A stretch of 64,000 nucleotides of DNA, taken from positions 9,504,985 to 9,568,984 of the forward strand of contig CM041196.1 in the NCBI GenBank assembly GCA_023078555.1, read 5' to 3'. Numbering within the stretch: position 1 is the first letter of the stretch; every line of letters starts with the position of its first letter. This document shows positions 1 through 9,815 of the stretch, piece after piece. The translations under genes were made by a program, and so were the position numbers. This DNA comes from Ulva prolifera (taxonomy: Eukaryota; Chlorophyta; Ulvophyceae; Ulvales; Ulvaceae). A model generated the notes under the pieces. It searched no databases and had not been told where the DNA came from. It was given only the letters and a program-made list of their open reading frames with translations.

Positions 1-232
1 GTGTGCAGAAATTAAAACAGCAGGTTGCTGTATTGACGGTATGTCACTACCCCGATACACTTGAACTAACATGTGACACCAATGCCTGCAATTGTAGCAC
101 TATTTGTGTGACAGTCGCTCAGACCACGAATGCATTAGAGCCGTGCACTCATGCAGCTGGTATTGCATGCAGGCCGAGTTGTCAAAGGTGCAAGACTCCT
201 TAATTGACGACTTCCCGGACGAGGACGAGTAG
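1..232 (+). CDS. C-terminal end of CACTA second gene (partial)
   Basis: This copy of the element A second gene starts inside the window, in the coiled-coil exon (VQKLKQQVAVLT). The final short exon (AELSKVQDSLIDDF, then an acidic tail) ends at the TAG at 230-232, matching the stop at 22497-22499 in element A. An intron of about 120 bp separates the two exons. By comparison with elements A and B, the protein is the transposon's non-transposase product, whose function is unknown. The 5' part of the gene is outside the window. Confidence 0.6.
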
Positions 233-1041
233 ACATGCCAGTGCATTGTATGGTTGTATTTGGGCCACCTCAGGACCATCTTGCAGCCTGTACGTAGACA
301 TAGGTCCTTTGCCCGGTCCTGTCCGCGGAATGTCAGGGAGTCTGTCCTGAGGAAATGTGTGGGAGTGTAAGCTATGTATGAATCTAGCGATGAACAAGGA
401 AAGCACGCGCCATGTAAGCACCTACAGCATATGAATGCAGGCATATTGCCAACTGCAGCCCCGTGTTCACGTGCCTCATAACAAAGAAAACAACCACATC
501 ATGCTTCCACAAAACCGCGATCCTTCCTGCACTCCGCTTACATGTGCGCGACCAGGTCTGATCCGGTAATAACGCCCATGACGCCCATGACGCCCATGAC
601 GTCAGGCATTGCGTGTCCACAAGTGCACACTCCTCGAAACCATACGTGAGTTTATCTCAAGCCAGACGGATACATGTACGTCAAGAGGTCACCAATCCTA
701 CGGCCCAGCCTGTATTTCCCGCATCCCCGAGGCGGACGCCATACGGATCCGAGACGGATCCGAAATTTAGTGCACGCGTCCGTAGGCCCTCCGTCGGACG
801 CACAACGGAACCGTCTTTTCTTCCGTACATCCTCCGGTTGGGCTCCGAAGGCAGGCTAGTAACAAAAGGCGTTGCCCTGGGGCGTACCGGACGGGAATCG
901 GAAAATCCTACCTGCCTCTGCCCCACCTCCGCCACAAGTCTCCGATACTCCTAGCAACCTACGTCCGGCCTCCACCGATTCTCCGAAGGCTCTCCAACTG
1001 CCCCTCCGCACACACTACGTCAGCTCTCCGATTCACCGTGT

Positions 1042-1057
1042 CGCCATTCTTCTAGTG
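1042..1057 (-). repeat. CACTA terminal inverted repeat, right end (copy 1)
   Basis: CGCCATTCTTCTAGTG on the plus strand, which is CACTAGAAGAATGGCG on the minus strand. The same 16 bases end element A at 23309-23324, and a variant (ACCATTCTCCTAGTG) ends element B at 31548. No matching left terminus was found in the window. Confidence 0.75.
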
Positions 1058-1246
1058 CATCATGATGCACCTATGTGGCCAGAAGTGTCTACAGATGTTC
1101 TAGAGTACACGGGAGCAGACTAATTAGTTATAACATAGCACATGGGTCCATTTTGCAGCATTGTATTCTCCCGTAAATAGCACATTGGTCCATTCCAAAT
1201 CAACATCTATCCACACAGCCGCACTGCCGCAGTCTCACAGACACCC
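1058..1246. other. Non-coding spacer between CACTA end and Copia LTR
   Basis: No credible gene. It contains an imperfect direct repeat of TAGCACATGGGTCCATT near 1136 and 1177, about 41 bp apart. It may be old flanking DNA or further transposon remnant. Confidence 0.4.
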
Positions 1247-1712
1247 TGTTGGCCGGCAGGGCGCATGCAGTGGCCTCTCGTCTGGGGTCAGCTGCAGGGA
1301 ATCAAGGTGATCTGTTACAAGGACAAATGCGGCGGGACGGGCAGCGATGCGAAAGAAGCAAGCAGATCAAGTACAAACCCAGACACCCACGCAACACACA
1401 CAGAACTCATCACGTGCCCAGAAATCGACGTCGCACCCAGAACCTCAGACCGCTACACGCTGTTGTGTTCCTCGTTTCTTGTTGTTCCTTACAGTCTTCT
1501 TCTATACTTGGTATCTATGAGATACCTCTGACCTATGTTAACCTACAAAGATAAAGCTGTCTCTATGCATCTGTATTATCTATGACCCGTGTGCGTGCAC
1601 GCTCTCTCGTGCAGCGTGTCCATCGCTTGGCACCTACCAACAACCTCACATGCATTGGACATGCATGTCCGTGCATGCATGCACTAGTGCGGCGCGGCAG
1701 CGCCTCACAACA
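1247..1712 (-). repeat. 3' LTR of truncated Copia element (Copia-1)
   Basis: On the minus strand this segment starts TGTTGTGAGG and ends CCGGCCAACA, giving the TGTTG...CAACA termini typical of Copia LTRs. It follows the pol reading frame directly, and a purine-rich tract (AAAGGGGAG on the minus strand, 1713-1721) lies just inside it, as expected for the polypurine tract that primes plus-strand synthesis. The outer boundary is inferred from the TG...CA termini only, because the second LTR is missing. Confidence 0.6.
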
Positions 1713-1736
1713 CTCCCCTTTGTTGTCGGTGCCTTG

Positions 1737-3167
1737 TTACCCTGGCCTACGGACCAGGCCCATGTCCCTGACATTCTCTGAGAACTTCTGTAGTGGTACA
1801 GCCTTGGTTAAGCAGTCTGCCAACATCTTGCCTGTCTCTATGTATTCGCATTTAATCTCGTTCCTCTCGACATGCTCCTGGACAAACCGGTATGCCACAT
1901 CTATGTGTTTCGTCCTTTGATGCGAATGAGGATGATGGAGTAGTTTTAATGCTCCTTGATTATCCACCGACATCGGTATTGTTGACACAAAGCCATTGAA
2001 TTCGCCGTCCAGGTTGCGCAGCCATAGCGCCTCCTTGGCTGCGTGAGCAGCTGACATATATTCCGATTCGCAAGTAGAGGTCGCCACCGTAGACTGAAGT
2101 TTAGATGACCAGGTGATCGCTCCCTTTGCTCTAATGAACACGAATCCAGAGGTCGACTTACGTTGGTCCAGGTCTCCTGCGTAGTCCGCATCACAAAACC
2201 CATAAACTGCCTTTCCTTCGCCTTTCTGATACATAATGCCAAGGTCTGTGGTGCTCGCCAGGTATCTTATGACTTGCTTGAGAGCCGCGACATGGTCTGG
2301 TCCCGGATTAGACATGTGCCTCGCCAGCGCGCCTACAGATTGTGACAAATCTGGCCTGGTGCAATCTGCTAAGTACATCAGGCTTCCAATCGCACTCTGG
2401 TAATGTTGTAAAGTTTGTGAATCCGCTGTCCCTTCATACTTCTCCAGCTTCAGGTTGACGTCCATGGGTGTTTTCCTCCCCTTAGTGTCAGTCAGTCCAA
2501 ATTGTTTCACCAAATCCCTTGCTGTTTCTCGTTGACCAATCCATAACGTTCCTTGTGACCGGTTCCTGATAATTTCCATACCTAGGAAATGTTTGGCCTC
2601 CCCTCGATCCACGATCTGCAGTTTTCCTTTCAGTGCTTCACTGATCTCTTTCAAATCTTGTTGTGGACCCGTCAATAGAAGGTCGTCCACATATACTAAG
2701 ATGAATGTGACCTGTCCTTGGGTTTCTCTTCTGAATATGTACAGGCTCTGATCAGAATGAGCAACCGTCATGCCCATGTCCAAGAGTATTTGTTTCAAGT
2801 GCTGAAACCATGCCCTGCCAGCCTGCTTGAGCCCATAGAGTGCTCGATTTAGTTTCCAGACTTTTCCCGCTTCGCCATGTCCGGGTGGCGGTTTGACATA
2901 CACTGTTTCCTCCAGTTTGCTGTGCATAAATGCTGCCTTCACATCCAGCTGCAAAATGTCCAGGTCATGTATAGCTGCTTGTGACATCAAATATCTTGCT
3001 GTGGAGTAGCGGCCCACAGGTGCATAAACCTCCTTGAAGTCAATGCCAGGCTTCTGTGCACAGCCTTTGACCACCAGCCTTGCTCTGTATTTTTCAATAC
3101 GCCCTAACTCATCTCTCTTGATCTGAAAGACCCATCTCACGGGAATCGGCTTGACTGCCGGGTCCAA
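1737..3167 (-). CDS. Copia-1 pol fragment: reverse transcriptase and RNase H
   Basis: An open frame of about 475 codons encodes the C-terminal half of a Ty1/copia polyprotein. Visible motifs are RWVFQIKRDELG at the start of the reverse transcriptase, QLDVKAAFMH, ALYGLKQAGRAW, the catalytic YVDD (codons at 2682-2693), and then the connection/RNase H region with SLMYLADCTRPDLS, CDADYAGDLDQRKSTSG, STCESEYMSA, RTKHIDV and a final DCLTKA. The frame is uninterrupted, so the copy is fairly young. Gag, protease and integrase are absent: homology stops near 3168, where unrelated sequence begins, so the element is 5'-truncated and cannot move alone. The first codon is not a true start. Confidence 0.92.
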   Translation of the reverse strand: MDPAVKPIPVRWVFQIKRDELGRIEKYRARLVVKGCAQKPGIDFKEVYAPVGRYSTARYLMSQAAIHDLDILQLDVKAAFMHSKLEETVYVKPPPGHGEAGKVWKLNRALYGLKQAGRAWFQHLKQILLDMGMTVAHSDQSLYIFRRETQGQVTFILVYVDDLLLTGPQQDLKEISEALKGKLQIVDRGEAKHFLGMEIIRNRSQGTLWIGQRETARDLVKQFGLTDTKGRKTPMDVNLKLEKYEGTADSQTLQHYQSAIGSLMYLADCTRPDLSQSVGALARHMSNPGPDHVAALKQVIRYLASTTDLGIMYQKGEGKAVYGFCDADYAGDLDQRKSTSGFVFIRAKGAITWSSKLQSTVATSTCESEYMSAAHAAKEALWLRNLDGEFNGFVSTIPMSVDNQGALKLLHHPHSHQRTKHIDVAYRFVQEHVERNEIKCEYIETGKMLADCLTKAVPLQKFSENVRDMGLVRRPG

Positions 3168-4520
3168 ACACAGTGGTTATGGTGGGATTGCCTCACCTGG
3201 GTGCGCCACCAGGCAAGGTGCGCCACCAATGGGTGAGCTACTTTGTAAGTCACAGGTTGTCTCTCGAATCCACCTTAAATAGCATTCCTTGTAAATCATA
3301 TGCCTCAAGGTGTCCATGTGATATGCTGATTGCAGGATTTGTTGCGCATGGAAGCATGTACGTAAGAGCGGGACTCAGTTCTCCTCACCTGCGGGGTGCG
3401 TCAATCGACAGGGTGAGCTAGGCGCGGGGGAGCCTGGTAACCAACTCCCCACATGTGGGCATATATCGGTGGCTGGGCACTACAATGACTTCGATCATGT
3501 CAAGTGAGTTGAAATGACTCCGATTCAGGTGCAATGCACATCATTCAGTGATGCAGGGGTGTGCACCACTCACCCCACGGGTGAGCTGTTATGTATGGTG
3601 AGCCAGGCTGCATGAGCCAAGGCCACCAGCACGCCAGGCCTCAACAAGCCTCAAAGCATGTGAAGCAACTGGGGAACATGAGTATTTGATGCGTGGACAT
3701 GAGGGGTACCGGTCCACCGATGCGCGGTGTGCTGACCACTGGAGTTGCTGATCAGCAGATATATGCAGTGATGTCAATCATCTCTCCCTTTGGGAACTGC
3801 ATCATGGAGCCGCACAAATGGGTTCAGTGCTAGTAGAAGGATTGCTAATTGATATATTGCAGGACTTGTACTGTGCATACTGCCGTGGAGAGTCAAGTAC
3901 TTGAGTGCCAACCAATACACGGAGTGCAGCTGCATCAGATTGACTGATCGGTGGTGTGCACTTGAGATGACGAGTACCTCGTCCCCACATTGACGCGGTC
4001 CACATTCGGACAGCTTTAGAGATGTGAATTGGTGTGTGATGTCACGGAGATTATGTTGTGTGTAAGCTGACGCAGCTCAGGCATAGCTACGTGTTGCTCG
4101 CGAAGCGCTGTGCTGCTCCGGTCTCGAGATGCAACATCAGGGAACGTTGGCGGGGATTTTTTAAATGCCATACCTAAATCATACTCAAGGTCGTCGCCGG
4201 GCCTGCCAAAACTGATCCACCGATGTATTGATGTCATTCACCAGCCGCAGGACTCGACCATCACGCTCTATTATCTAGATGCGTGGAGTGGCTCCGGCAA
4301 TTCGCCGTTTTGAAGAATTAATTAAGCTCTATACGCTGTACACGGCGATTTTTTCTACCCCGCGCGATCCGCCCTTGACATGCCCGCTCGCAAGGTCGCC
4401 AATACGGCCGCGGGTGCAGGCAGAAGTGCTGTATCGGTCACTCAGCTTCACCCGCTACTGCATGGTATTAGCTGTCACACCATAATCCTGCATTTTGACA
4501 TGTACGTCTTTGTCAACCAA
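3168..4520. other. Non-coding region with recurring GGGTGAGCT motif
   Basis: No convincing gene on either strand. GGGTGAGCT recurs at about 3232, 3411 and 3583, spaced 179 and 172 bp apart, each within a patch of CACC/GGTG words that can pair locally. A CACTACAATGAC word at 3478 was considered as the left terminus of the downstream CACTA element, but no matching right end was found. The rest shows no feature I can name. Confidence 0.35.
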
Positions 4521-4643
4521 ATGCAGCTACATCTACTTCCTGCCGCTGATCGAGGCCATGTACGACGCCATCGCTGAAGGACCCTCGCATTGCGTGGCTG
4601 TGGGTGGTTTAGTTCCAGAGTGCGTGCGCGATGCGATCGTCTG
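4521..4643 (+). CDS. Possible terminal exon of an unrecognised gene
   Basis: A short frame following a plausible acceptor (AAATGCAG) reads YIYFLPLIEAMYDAIAEG, continues for about 20 more residues and stops at TGA (4641-4643). The residue pattern looks protein-like, but I cannot identify it or find the upstream exon. It lies just before the zinc-finger start of the CACTA transposase gene and could be a host or transposon remnant. Treat as tentative. Confidence 0.25.
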
Positions 4644-4765
4644 AGTCACGTCGACGTTTGGTACGAGCCACTTAGAAATTATTTGTGGTTGTCTAGGGCA
4701 CGATCTGTATCCGGAGAATGGCGTAGTATTAGCGATAGCAGAAACGTCGTCCATGGACGCAGTCA

Positions 4766-7700
4766 ATGGCAAAGAAGAGGTCGAGATCTCAGTCGACAGA
4801 GGAGCCAGCGAGGGAAGAATTTGTGAGTCTTGCATACGGCTGGTTCTGGTGCAGAAAGTGCGGCAAGAAGGTTAGACATACGGGGCACCTGAGTCGACAT
4901 CTCATTTCCAAGACGCACAAGCGCAACGTTCTTCGCGTATCAGATGGTGGAGAGTTGTTTCCCATAGCTAATGTGGTCACGCCGGAGCGCTGTGTATATG
5001 TTGCTGCAGGTGGCGACGCCAGTGCTCAACATAGACAGCCATCTCCGCCATTACCCCAGCATGATGACCTTAGTGATCCTGTTGGCCCATATTCAAGACC
5101 AATAGGGGCTTCAGACTTGAGTATATTATTTACACCAGCTGTCAGCGACGCTGAGGACGAAGGGCCCAAGCTACCACCATACGTACCACCCCCAGGTGAT
5201 GAGCAGCAGTCAGAAGAGACATTCGCTGTTGTGCCCTTGTCTTGGGAGGTTGATGACACAGCCGCCACAAAGTCAAGGCCTCTTCCTGAGGCTGTCAATG
5301 GAGAGGATGATGCACAATATGCGGTCAGTCCACGTTACTGTGTCCAGTGCAAAAGTTTCCCAGTCGTTATGACACTGCATCTCTTTACAATCTGACACTC
5401 ATTTACTTATTCTCTAGATCGTATCCAATAGTACCAAGGTCACGCTCTGTGCGGTGCAGGATGTGGCCAGCCTCATCCGATTTGGAGAAGATGAGATCCG
5501 TGCCCGTGGAGGGGTCGACGTTGCTGCAGTTTTGGAGGCCGCCTTATCGCAAGGTCTCCAGGCTGCTCCGGATGTCAGTATGCAGGTTCTCACTGCTGAG
5601 CTATTGTACCGCATGGATCTGCAGAAGGCTGCGCAACTGAATGAGGGGTTGCCACCTCCTCGACCATACACGGTGCGATGGTATCAAGACAACGCGGACG
5701 AGATGGTGGCATCTGGGAGCACAATCACAGTCCGCCAGGCCTGCTTTTGCCTTGCCGCACTGAAATTGCGCGGTGGTATGACGCGAAGGGCGTTCGATGA
5801 CTTGTGCAGACTGTTGTCCATCGGAGGATTTCTGAGTGGCGACACCAATTTCATGCCTCGGTGTGTCCCCGAGTTTTGTTGCCTGCACAACCATTGTACA
5901 TGTATGTGATGCTGCAATGATGTGCTGCTTGAGATGCACCCACACAAGACATTGTGTGTGACATATAGTAAACATCGTAGGTCTGAACATCTAATCAATG
6001 GGGTGTTGTGCCTCCAAGGTCCGGATGCATATGCATGGGATTTGTGTGACAATGGGCAATGCCCGACTGTTTATGGTCGATCGTTACCAATGGCTGAGAG
6101 ACGCTTGAGGCACGGCGAACGTTGTGTCAATTGTGGAAACCTGCGCTACTCAAAGAGGAACAATCAACTGCAGCCTGCACGGAGGTTTGTTCACCTCCGT
6201 TGCCATGTCATGTATGCACCCTGCATGCATTTATTCATGTGCACTTTCGCACGTTTGCAGTGCTTATATTCTCAAGCTAGACGACGTAGTGAGACACATG
6301 TTTGGAGTCGAGATGTTTGCACGATTCGCGGGCACGCGCACACGAGCCATGTTGGACTCTCCGGTGTACAAGCGTCTTGATGAAGTGCACGGCCACGTCA
6401 TCTCAACCCTGTCCAGCCAGGTCTCCGAGCACCCAGGTGACTCGGGCCTTGCTTCCCCAGAAGTGGCTGGGCCTTCCACCGCTGCAGCCGCACCGACATG
6501 TAGACCGGAGGATTTTGTGGATCCCGATCCTAGCGACGAAATCATGACAGCTTCTGGCGATGTCTTGACTTTGTGTTTTGCGTTATTTGTGGATGGTGTC
6601 CAGCTTCACCAGCACGGCAGAGCGACAACAACAGTTGTGGGCATCAAGTGCCTTGATCTACCCGGCTTCCTCTGCAACACAGACTTAGCATGCTATCCAC
6701 TAGCTTTTATTGGAGGGGAGAAAGAGCCATCGAATTTGCAAGAGTTCATGTCAATCATTTTGAAGCAGTTCAAGGCTCACGAACCCAATGGTTCTGTTGA
6801 CAAAGATGGTATGTGTGCGGGAGCCATTGCTCCCCGGCCTTCTTCCCTGTCACTTCACCATAGGAGCGATGTGGTGCTTCTAGCACAGTGTTGTGATCCA
6901 TGCGTGCTGGCATTGCAGGAAAATATTTGGTGGAAGGTCTTCCCATACGGGTCTGGGACACTTATAGGCGGAAATGGCGGCAGGTATATCCTGTCTTCGT
7001 CTTTGCTTTCGCAGACACCCCGGCGAGGCGAGGATGGGCTTTGACAACTGGACACACTGGGTTCAGTGGTTGTGACAGATGTGGCATTCGAGGCATTCGC
7101 CTGCTTCCCGATGGAATCAAGCTAAACTGGACGGCTTTTGCTGGATATTACCGCCCTTGCACTGCCGTTATCCCCGACATAGACAAAACCGTGCGGCACT
7201 CTTGTGCATGGTGCTGAATCAACTTGTCGTCTTACTGGCATAAGCTTGTTCATCTGTATGCAGAAAAAGCGCACCAAGAAAGTGGAGGTTGGTAAAAAGT
7301 GCCAGCAGAAGGAGAAAACCATTAATGTGCAATTCGGGAAGAACGGTCAGCCTGACCAAGCTGCGTTGCAAAGTGTCTTGGTCGATGATGTGCAGCACCG
7401 CGCCCGCAGCACCAAGGCCCTCAACATCACCAAACAGGCTGAGAAGAAGTATAAACTGCCTGAAATGGCAAGAGACGGCGGCCAGCACTCTGCAAACCCA
7501 CACACAAGAGAGCAGAGACGTCTCACACGAGGTCCGTTTGCCCCTATTCGTATTGATACTCACGCATGTTGTAGTGGTAACCCTCGACATCAGTTGATCA
7601 TGCTATTCAATGGGTATCACATGCTTGCGTGTACAATTGCATGTAATCTCTAATCGCTGTGCCGTTGACTTCAATTCACGCTGGTGGTGCAAGCCATAAG

Positions 7701-8079
7701 CAACACGTCACTGCAGCGACGTGTTTTCTTATCTCGGGTATGCAGATGTTGACTGCGGTGTGCACGATCTGTGCAGATTGCGAAGCAGCCTGGGACTCGC
7801 GATATAATCATGCCAACGAAAAACACAAGGAGATTGGGTGTCGCGGAGTGAATCCGTTCCAATTGAGCGGCTTGTTGGGATACGAGTAAGCGCTGTGGTC
7901 GACTGATTACTTGGAGATGCTGTCTCTTGCGCTGTCAAGGTTAACTTTGTTTGTATGCAGTTTTCAATTGACTTTCGTGGATCCCATGTCGCACTCAATA
8001 CTGTACAGCTTACTTCGTAACTTCATGGAATTGATTTGCAACACCACGAACGGCCTCGAAGTTGATGGCATGGGGTTCT
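4766..8079 (+). pseudogene. CACTA element 3 transposase, 5' part (TNP2-like)
   Basis: The first exon (from ATG 4766) encodes a basic N-terminus and a C2H2-type finger, C-x2-C-x12-H-x5-H (WCRKCGKKVRHTGHLSRH), then an acidic/proline-rich linker. Further coding blocks follow at about 5447-5865, 6020-6205, 6265-6815, 6899-7190, 7254-7580, 7720-7890 and 7960-8079. The block at 6550-6790 has LFVDGVQLHQHGRATTTVVG and CLDLPGFLC, matching the catalytic region of TNP2/Transposase_21 proteins around the first Asp-Gly. The 6990-7190 block has FADTPARR and GHTGFSGCDRCGIRG, the conserved Cys-x2-Cys region. DPMSHSILYSLLRNFMELI (from about 7981) leads straight into the Copia insertion after codons for DGMGF. 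Exon limits are approximate. The gene is inactivated by the insertion. Confidence 0.75.
8075..8079 (+). repeat. Target-site duplication GTTCT (left copy)
   Basis: GTTCT immediately precedes the left LTR and is repeated immediately after the right LTR at 12037-12041. A 5-bp duplication is standard for Ty1/copia integration. Removing the element and one copy restores a continuous transposase frame (GMGFFLAGQLQDRM) across the site. Confidence 0.95.
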
Positions 8080-8626
8080 TGTGGTGAAACCAGGAGTTTT
8101 CAGGAGAATCATAAGCATGGCTCAATAGGAGACTGCTGTGTGAGGGAGCTAGAAGCTAGCATATCAAGAGGTGGTTGTACGCATGGTTGCTGTACGCGTG
8201 CTCGACGCGATCCCTGAGATAAAGGGACTCAGAAAGCGGGAGCGTTTGTTGTTTTGCACATAGGTAGACATTATGTGTCTGTGTGCTTGTTTGCATATAA
8301 GCCTTGTGTTGACTCCAGTAGGACATCTTGTCTATTGGAGTTAAACACAGGTATGGTGTCCTCTAGCTGACATGCATGGATATGTGGTTGGTTTGTGCTT
8401 GTGGACACATAGTCTGCTGAGTTGGTATAACTCAGCATGTTGAATGCAGGCTGCATGAATCTGTGAGTACTCTAGAGGGAGACACTCACAGCAGCTGTGT
8501 TCTTTCACAGGTATACTTCTACTTAGTGTATACCTCTGTAATCTTGTCTATTGGAGTTAAACACAGGCTGCATGAATCTGTGAGTACTCTAGAGGGAGAC
8601 ACTCACAGCAGCTGTGTTCTTTCACA
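8080..8626 (+). repeat. Copia-2 5' LTR
   Basis: It begins TGTGGTGAAACCAGG and ends TTTCACA, and matches the 3' LTR except for seven single-base indels. It contains a TATA-like CATATAAG at about 8294, a likely promoter. It also has an internal duplication: a block of about 60 bp beginning CTGCATGAATCTGTGAG occurs at about 8450 and again at 8569, and GTCTATTGGAGTTAAACACA occurs near 8329 and 8545. Confidence 0.95.
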
Positions 8627-8642
8627 GGTTATGGGCTCATTG
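8627..8642 (+). promoter_or_regulatory. Copia-2 primer-binding site, anticodon-half type
   Basis: GGTTATGGGCTCATTG lies directly after the 5' LTR. Its first ten bases are the complement of GCCCATAACC, the anticodon loop and stem of eukaryotic initiator tRNA-Met, rather than of a tRNA 3' end. Some copia-group elements (Drosophila copia, yeast Ty5) prime from this internal half-tRNA site. The assignment rests on this match and on position. Confidence 0.6.
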
Positions 8643-8653
8643 TGTTAAGCGCA

Positions 8654-9655
8654 ATGGAAGATCAACGAAGCAGCACTCTCCATGCCGTCCGCAAGCTGAA
8701 GCGGGGTGGGGACTACCGGCTGTGGGCTGCACAGTTCCGGGCATCCTTGACTACTATGGGAGTGGAGGGCTGGCTCACAGAGGAGCCAGACATGGCTGCA
8801 CAACAGGAAGTGATGGCGGACGCGAAGGTCCGGAGCAGGATGCTGCTCTGCGTTGAAGACAGAGGTCTGGCGCGCATCATCGACCGTGCAGCCACCACCA
8901 TGGCGGCGTGGCAGCAAGTGCGTGCTGAATACGAGGCGGAGCAGGAGCTTCGGCAACCGCTCTTGGTGAGCGAGCTGAATGACATTCGGCAAGGCTCATC
9001 GGAGGCATACACGCGGTATGCAGAGAGGGTGCTTGAGGTTCTTGAGAAGCTTCAAGACACCGACTTCGCGGCAGCGGATCAGCTGGCCGCGAATGCGCTC
9101 GTGCGTGGACTAAAGGAGGCTCCAGAGAGGGGGGTCCCTGGTCATGATGCTTACACAGCATGTGAGCGCAGGCTTCAACCAGGTCATGAAGGAGCTGAAG
9201 GCTGCCGTCAGACTCGTGGAGAGTTCTCAGCAGAGTGCTGGGAACAGAGATGGCAAGGCGATGAACGCCGAGGGCCAGAAGAAGCGGAAAGAGACGCGGA
9301 AATGTTTCAACTGCGGGAAGGTAGGCCACATCCAGAAGGACTGTCGGCAACCGAAGGTGAAGCCTGAGGATCGCCCGCGGCCGGCAGCAGCAATGGTTGC
9401 ACAAGCTGCACATCCATCCGAGGGGATGGCAATGGCCACCGGGGCAAGCACTGATGCTCTGCTCTACGACAGCGGATCTTCTCACCACATTGTACACAAT
9501 CGCAATGTGATTCGTGACATGAGACCTAGCAGCACCAAGCGAGTGGTTCTGGGAGGTGGTGAGTGCCACGATGTCATGGGAGAAGGAGAAGTGTGGCTGG
9601 ATGGAGGCCCAGCGGGCCTGGTGCTGCTGCGTTCGGTGCTATGGTACCGAGCATG
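8654..9655 (+). pseudogene. Copia-2 gag and protease region, frameshifted
   Basis: From ATG 8654 the frame encodes a UBN2-type Copia Gag (DYRLWAAQFRASLTTMG near the start, then helix-rich sequence to about 9125). A frame change near the G6 run at 9128-9133 is needed to continue into the nucleocapsid part. A CCHC zinc knuckle, CFNCGKVGHIQKDC, is encoded at 9303-9344. The aspartic protease motif YDSGSSHHIV starts at about 9466. A second frame change near 9645 leads to the end of the protease (VNLLSGFL) and the pre-integrase strand (GRVYEMNC, about 9778). The two frameshifts could be sequence errors, because this element's LTR copies also differ only by indels. Confidence 0.85.
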
Positions 9656-9815
9656 ACAGTGAACCTTCTATCAGGGTTCCTGGCAACTGAAGCAGCTCAT
9701 GAGTGCACCCAGAAGGGTGACAGATGTGAGATCATGGACGCTAAAGGAGGCATCATCCTCACAGGACAGAAGCGTGGGCGTGTGTATGAAATGAACTGCG
9801 AGATGATGCCCGCAG

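Larger units (their letters stand above)
1..1057 (+). mobile_element. Right-terminal fragment of a CACTA-type DNA transposon (A family)
   Basis: The whole block repeats 22268-23324 with only about five substitutions, and the two copies diverge abruptly after the shared terminal TAGTG (1057 and 23324). The end reads CGCCATTCTTCTAGTG, so the element's complementary strand begins CACTAGAAG, as expected for CACTA transposons. It holds the last exons of the element's second gene (1-232) and a non-coding 3' region rich in TCCG-type subterminal motifs (about 680-1010). The rest of the element lies to the left of the window. Confidence 0.85.

Noticed and set aside
3478-3497. CACTACAATGACTTCG as left terminus of CACTA element 3
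   Set aside because: It starts CACTA, but no complementary right end was found between 13578 and 14403, and it does not match the A or B termini.
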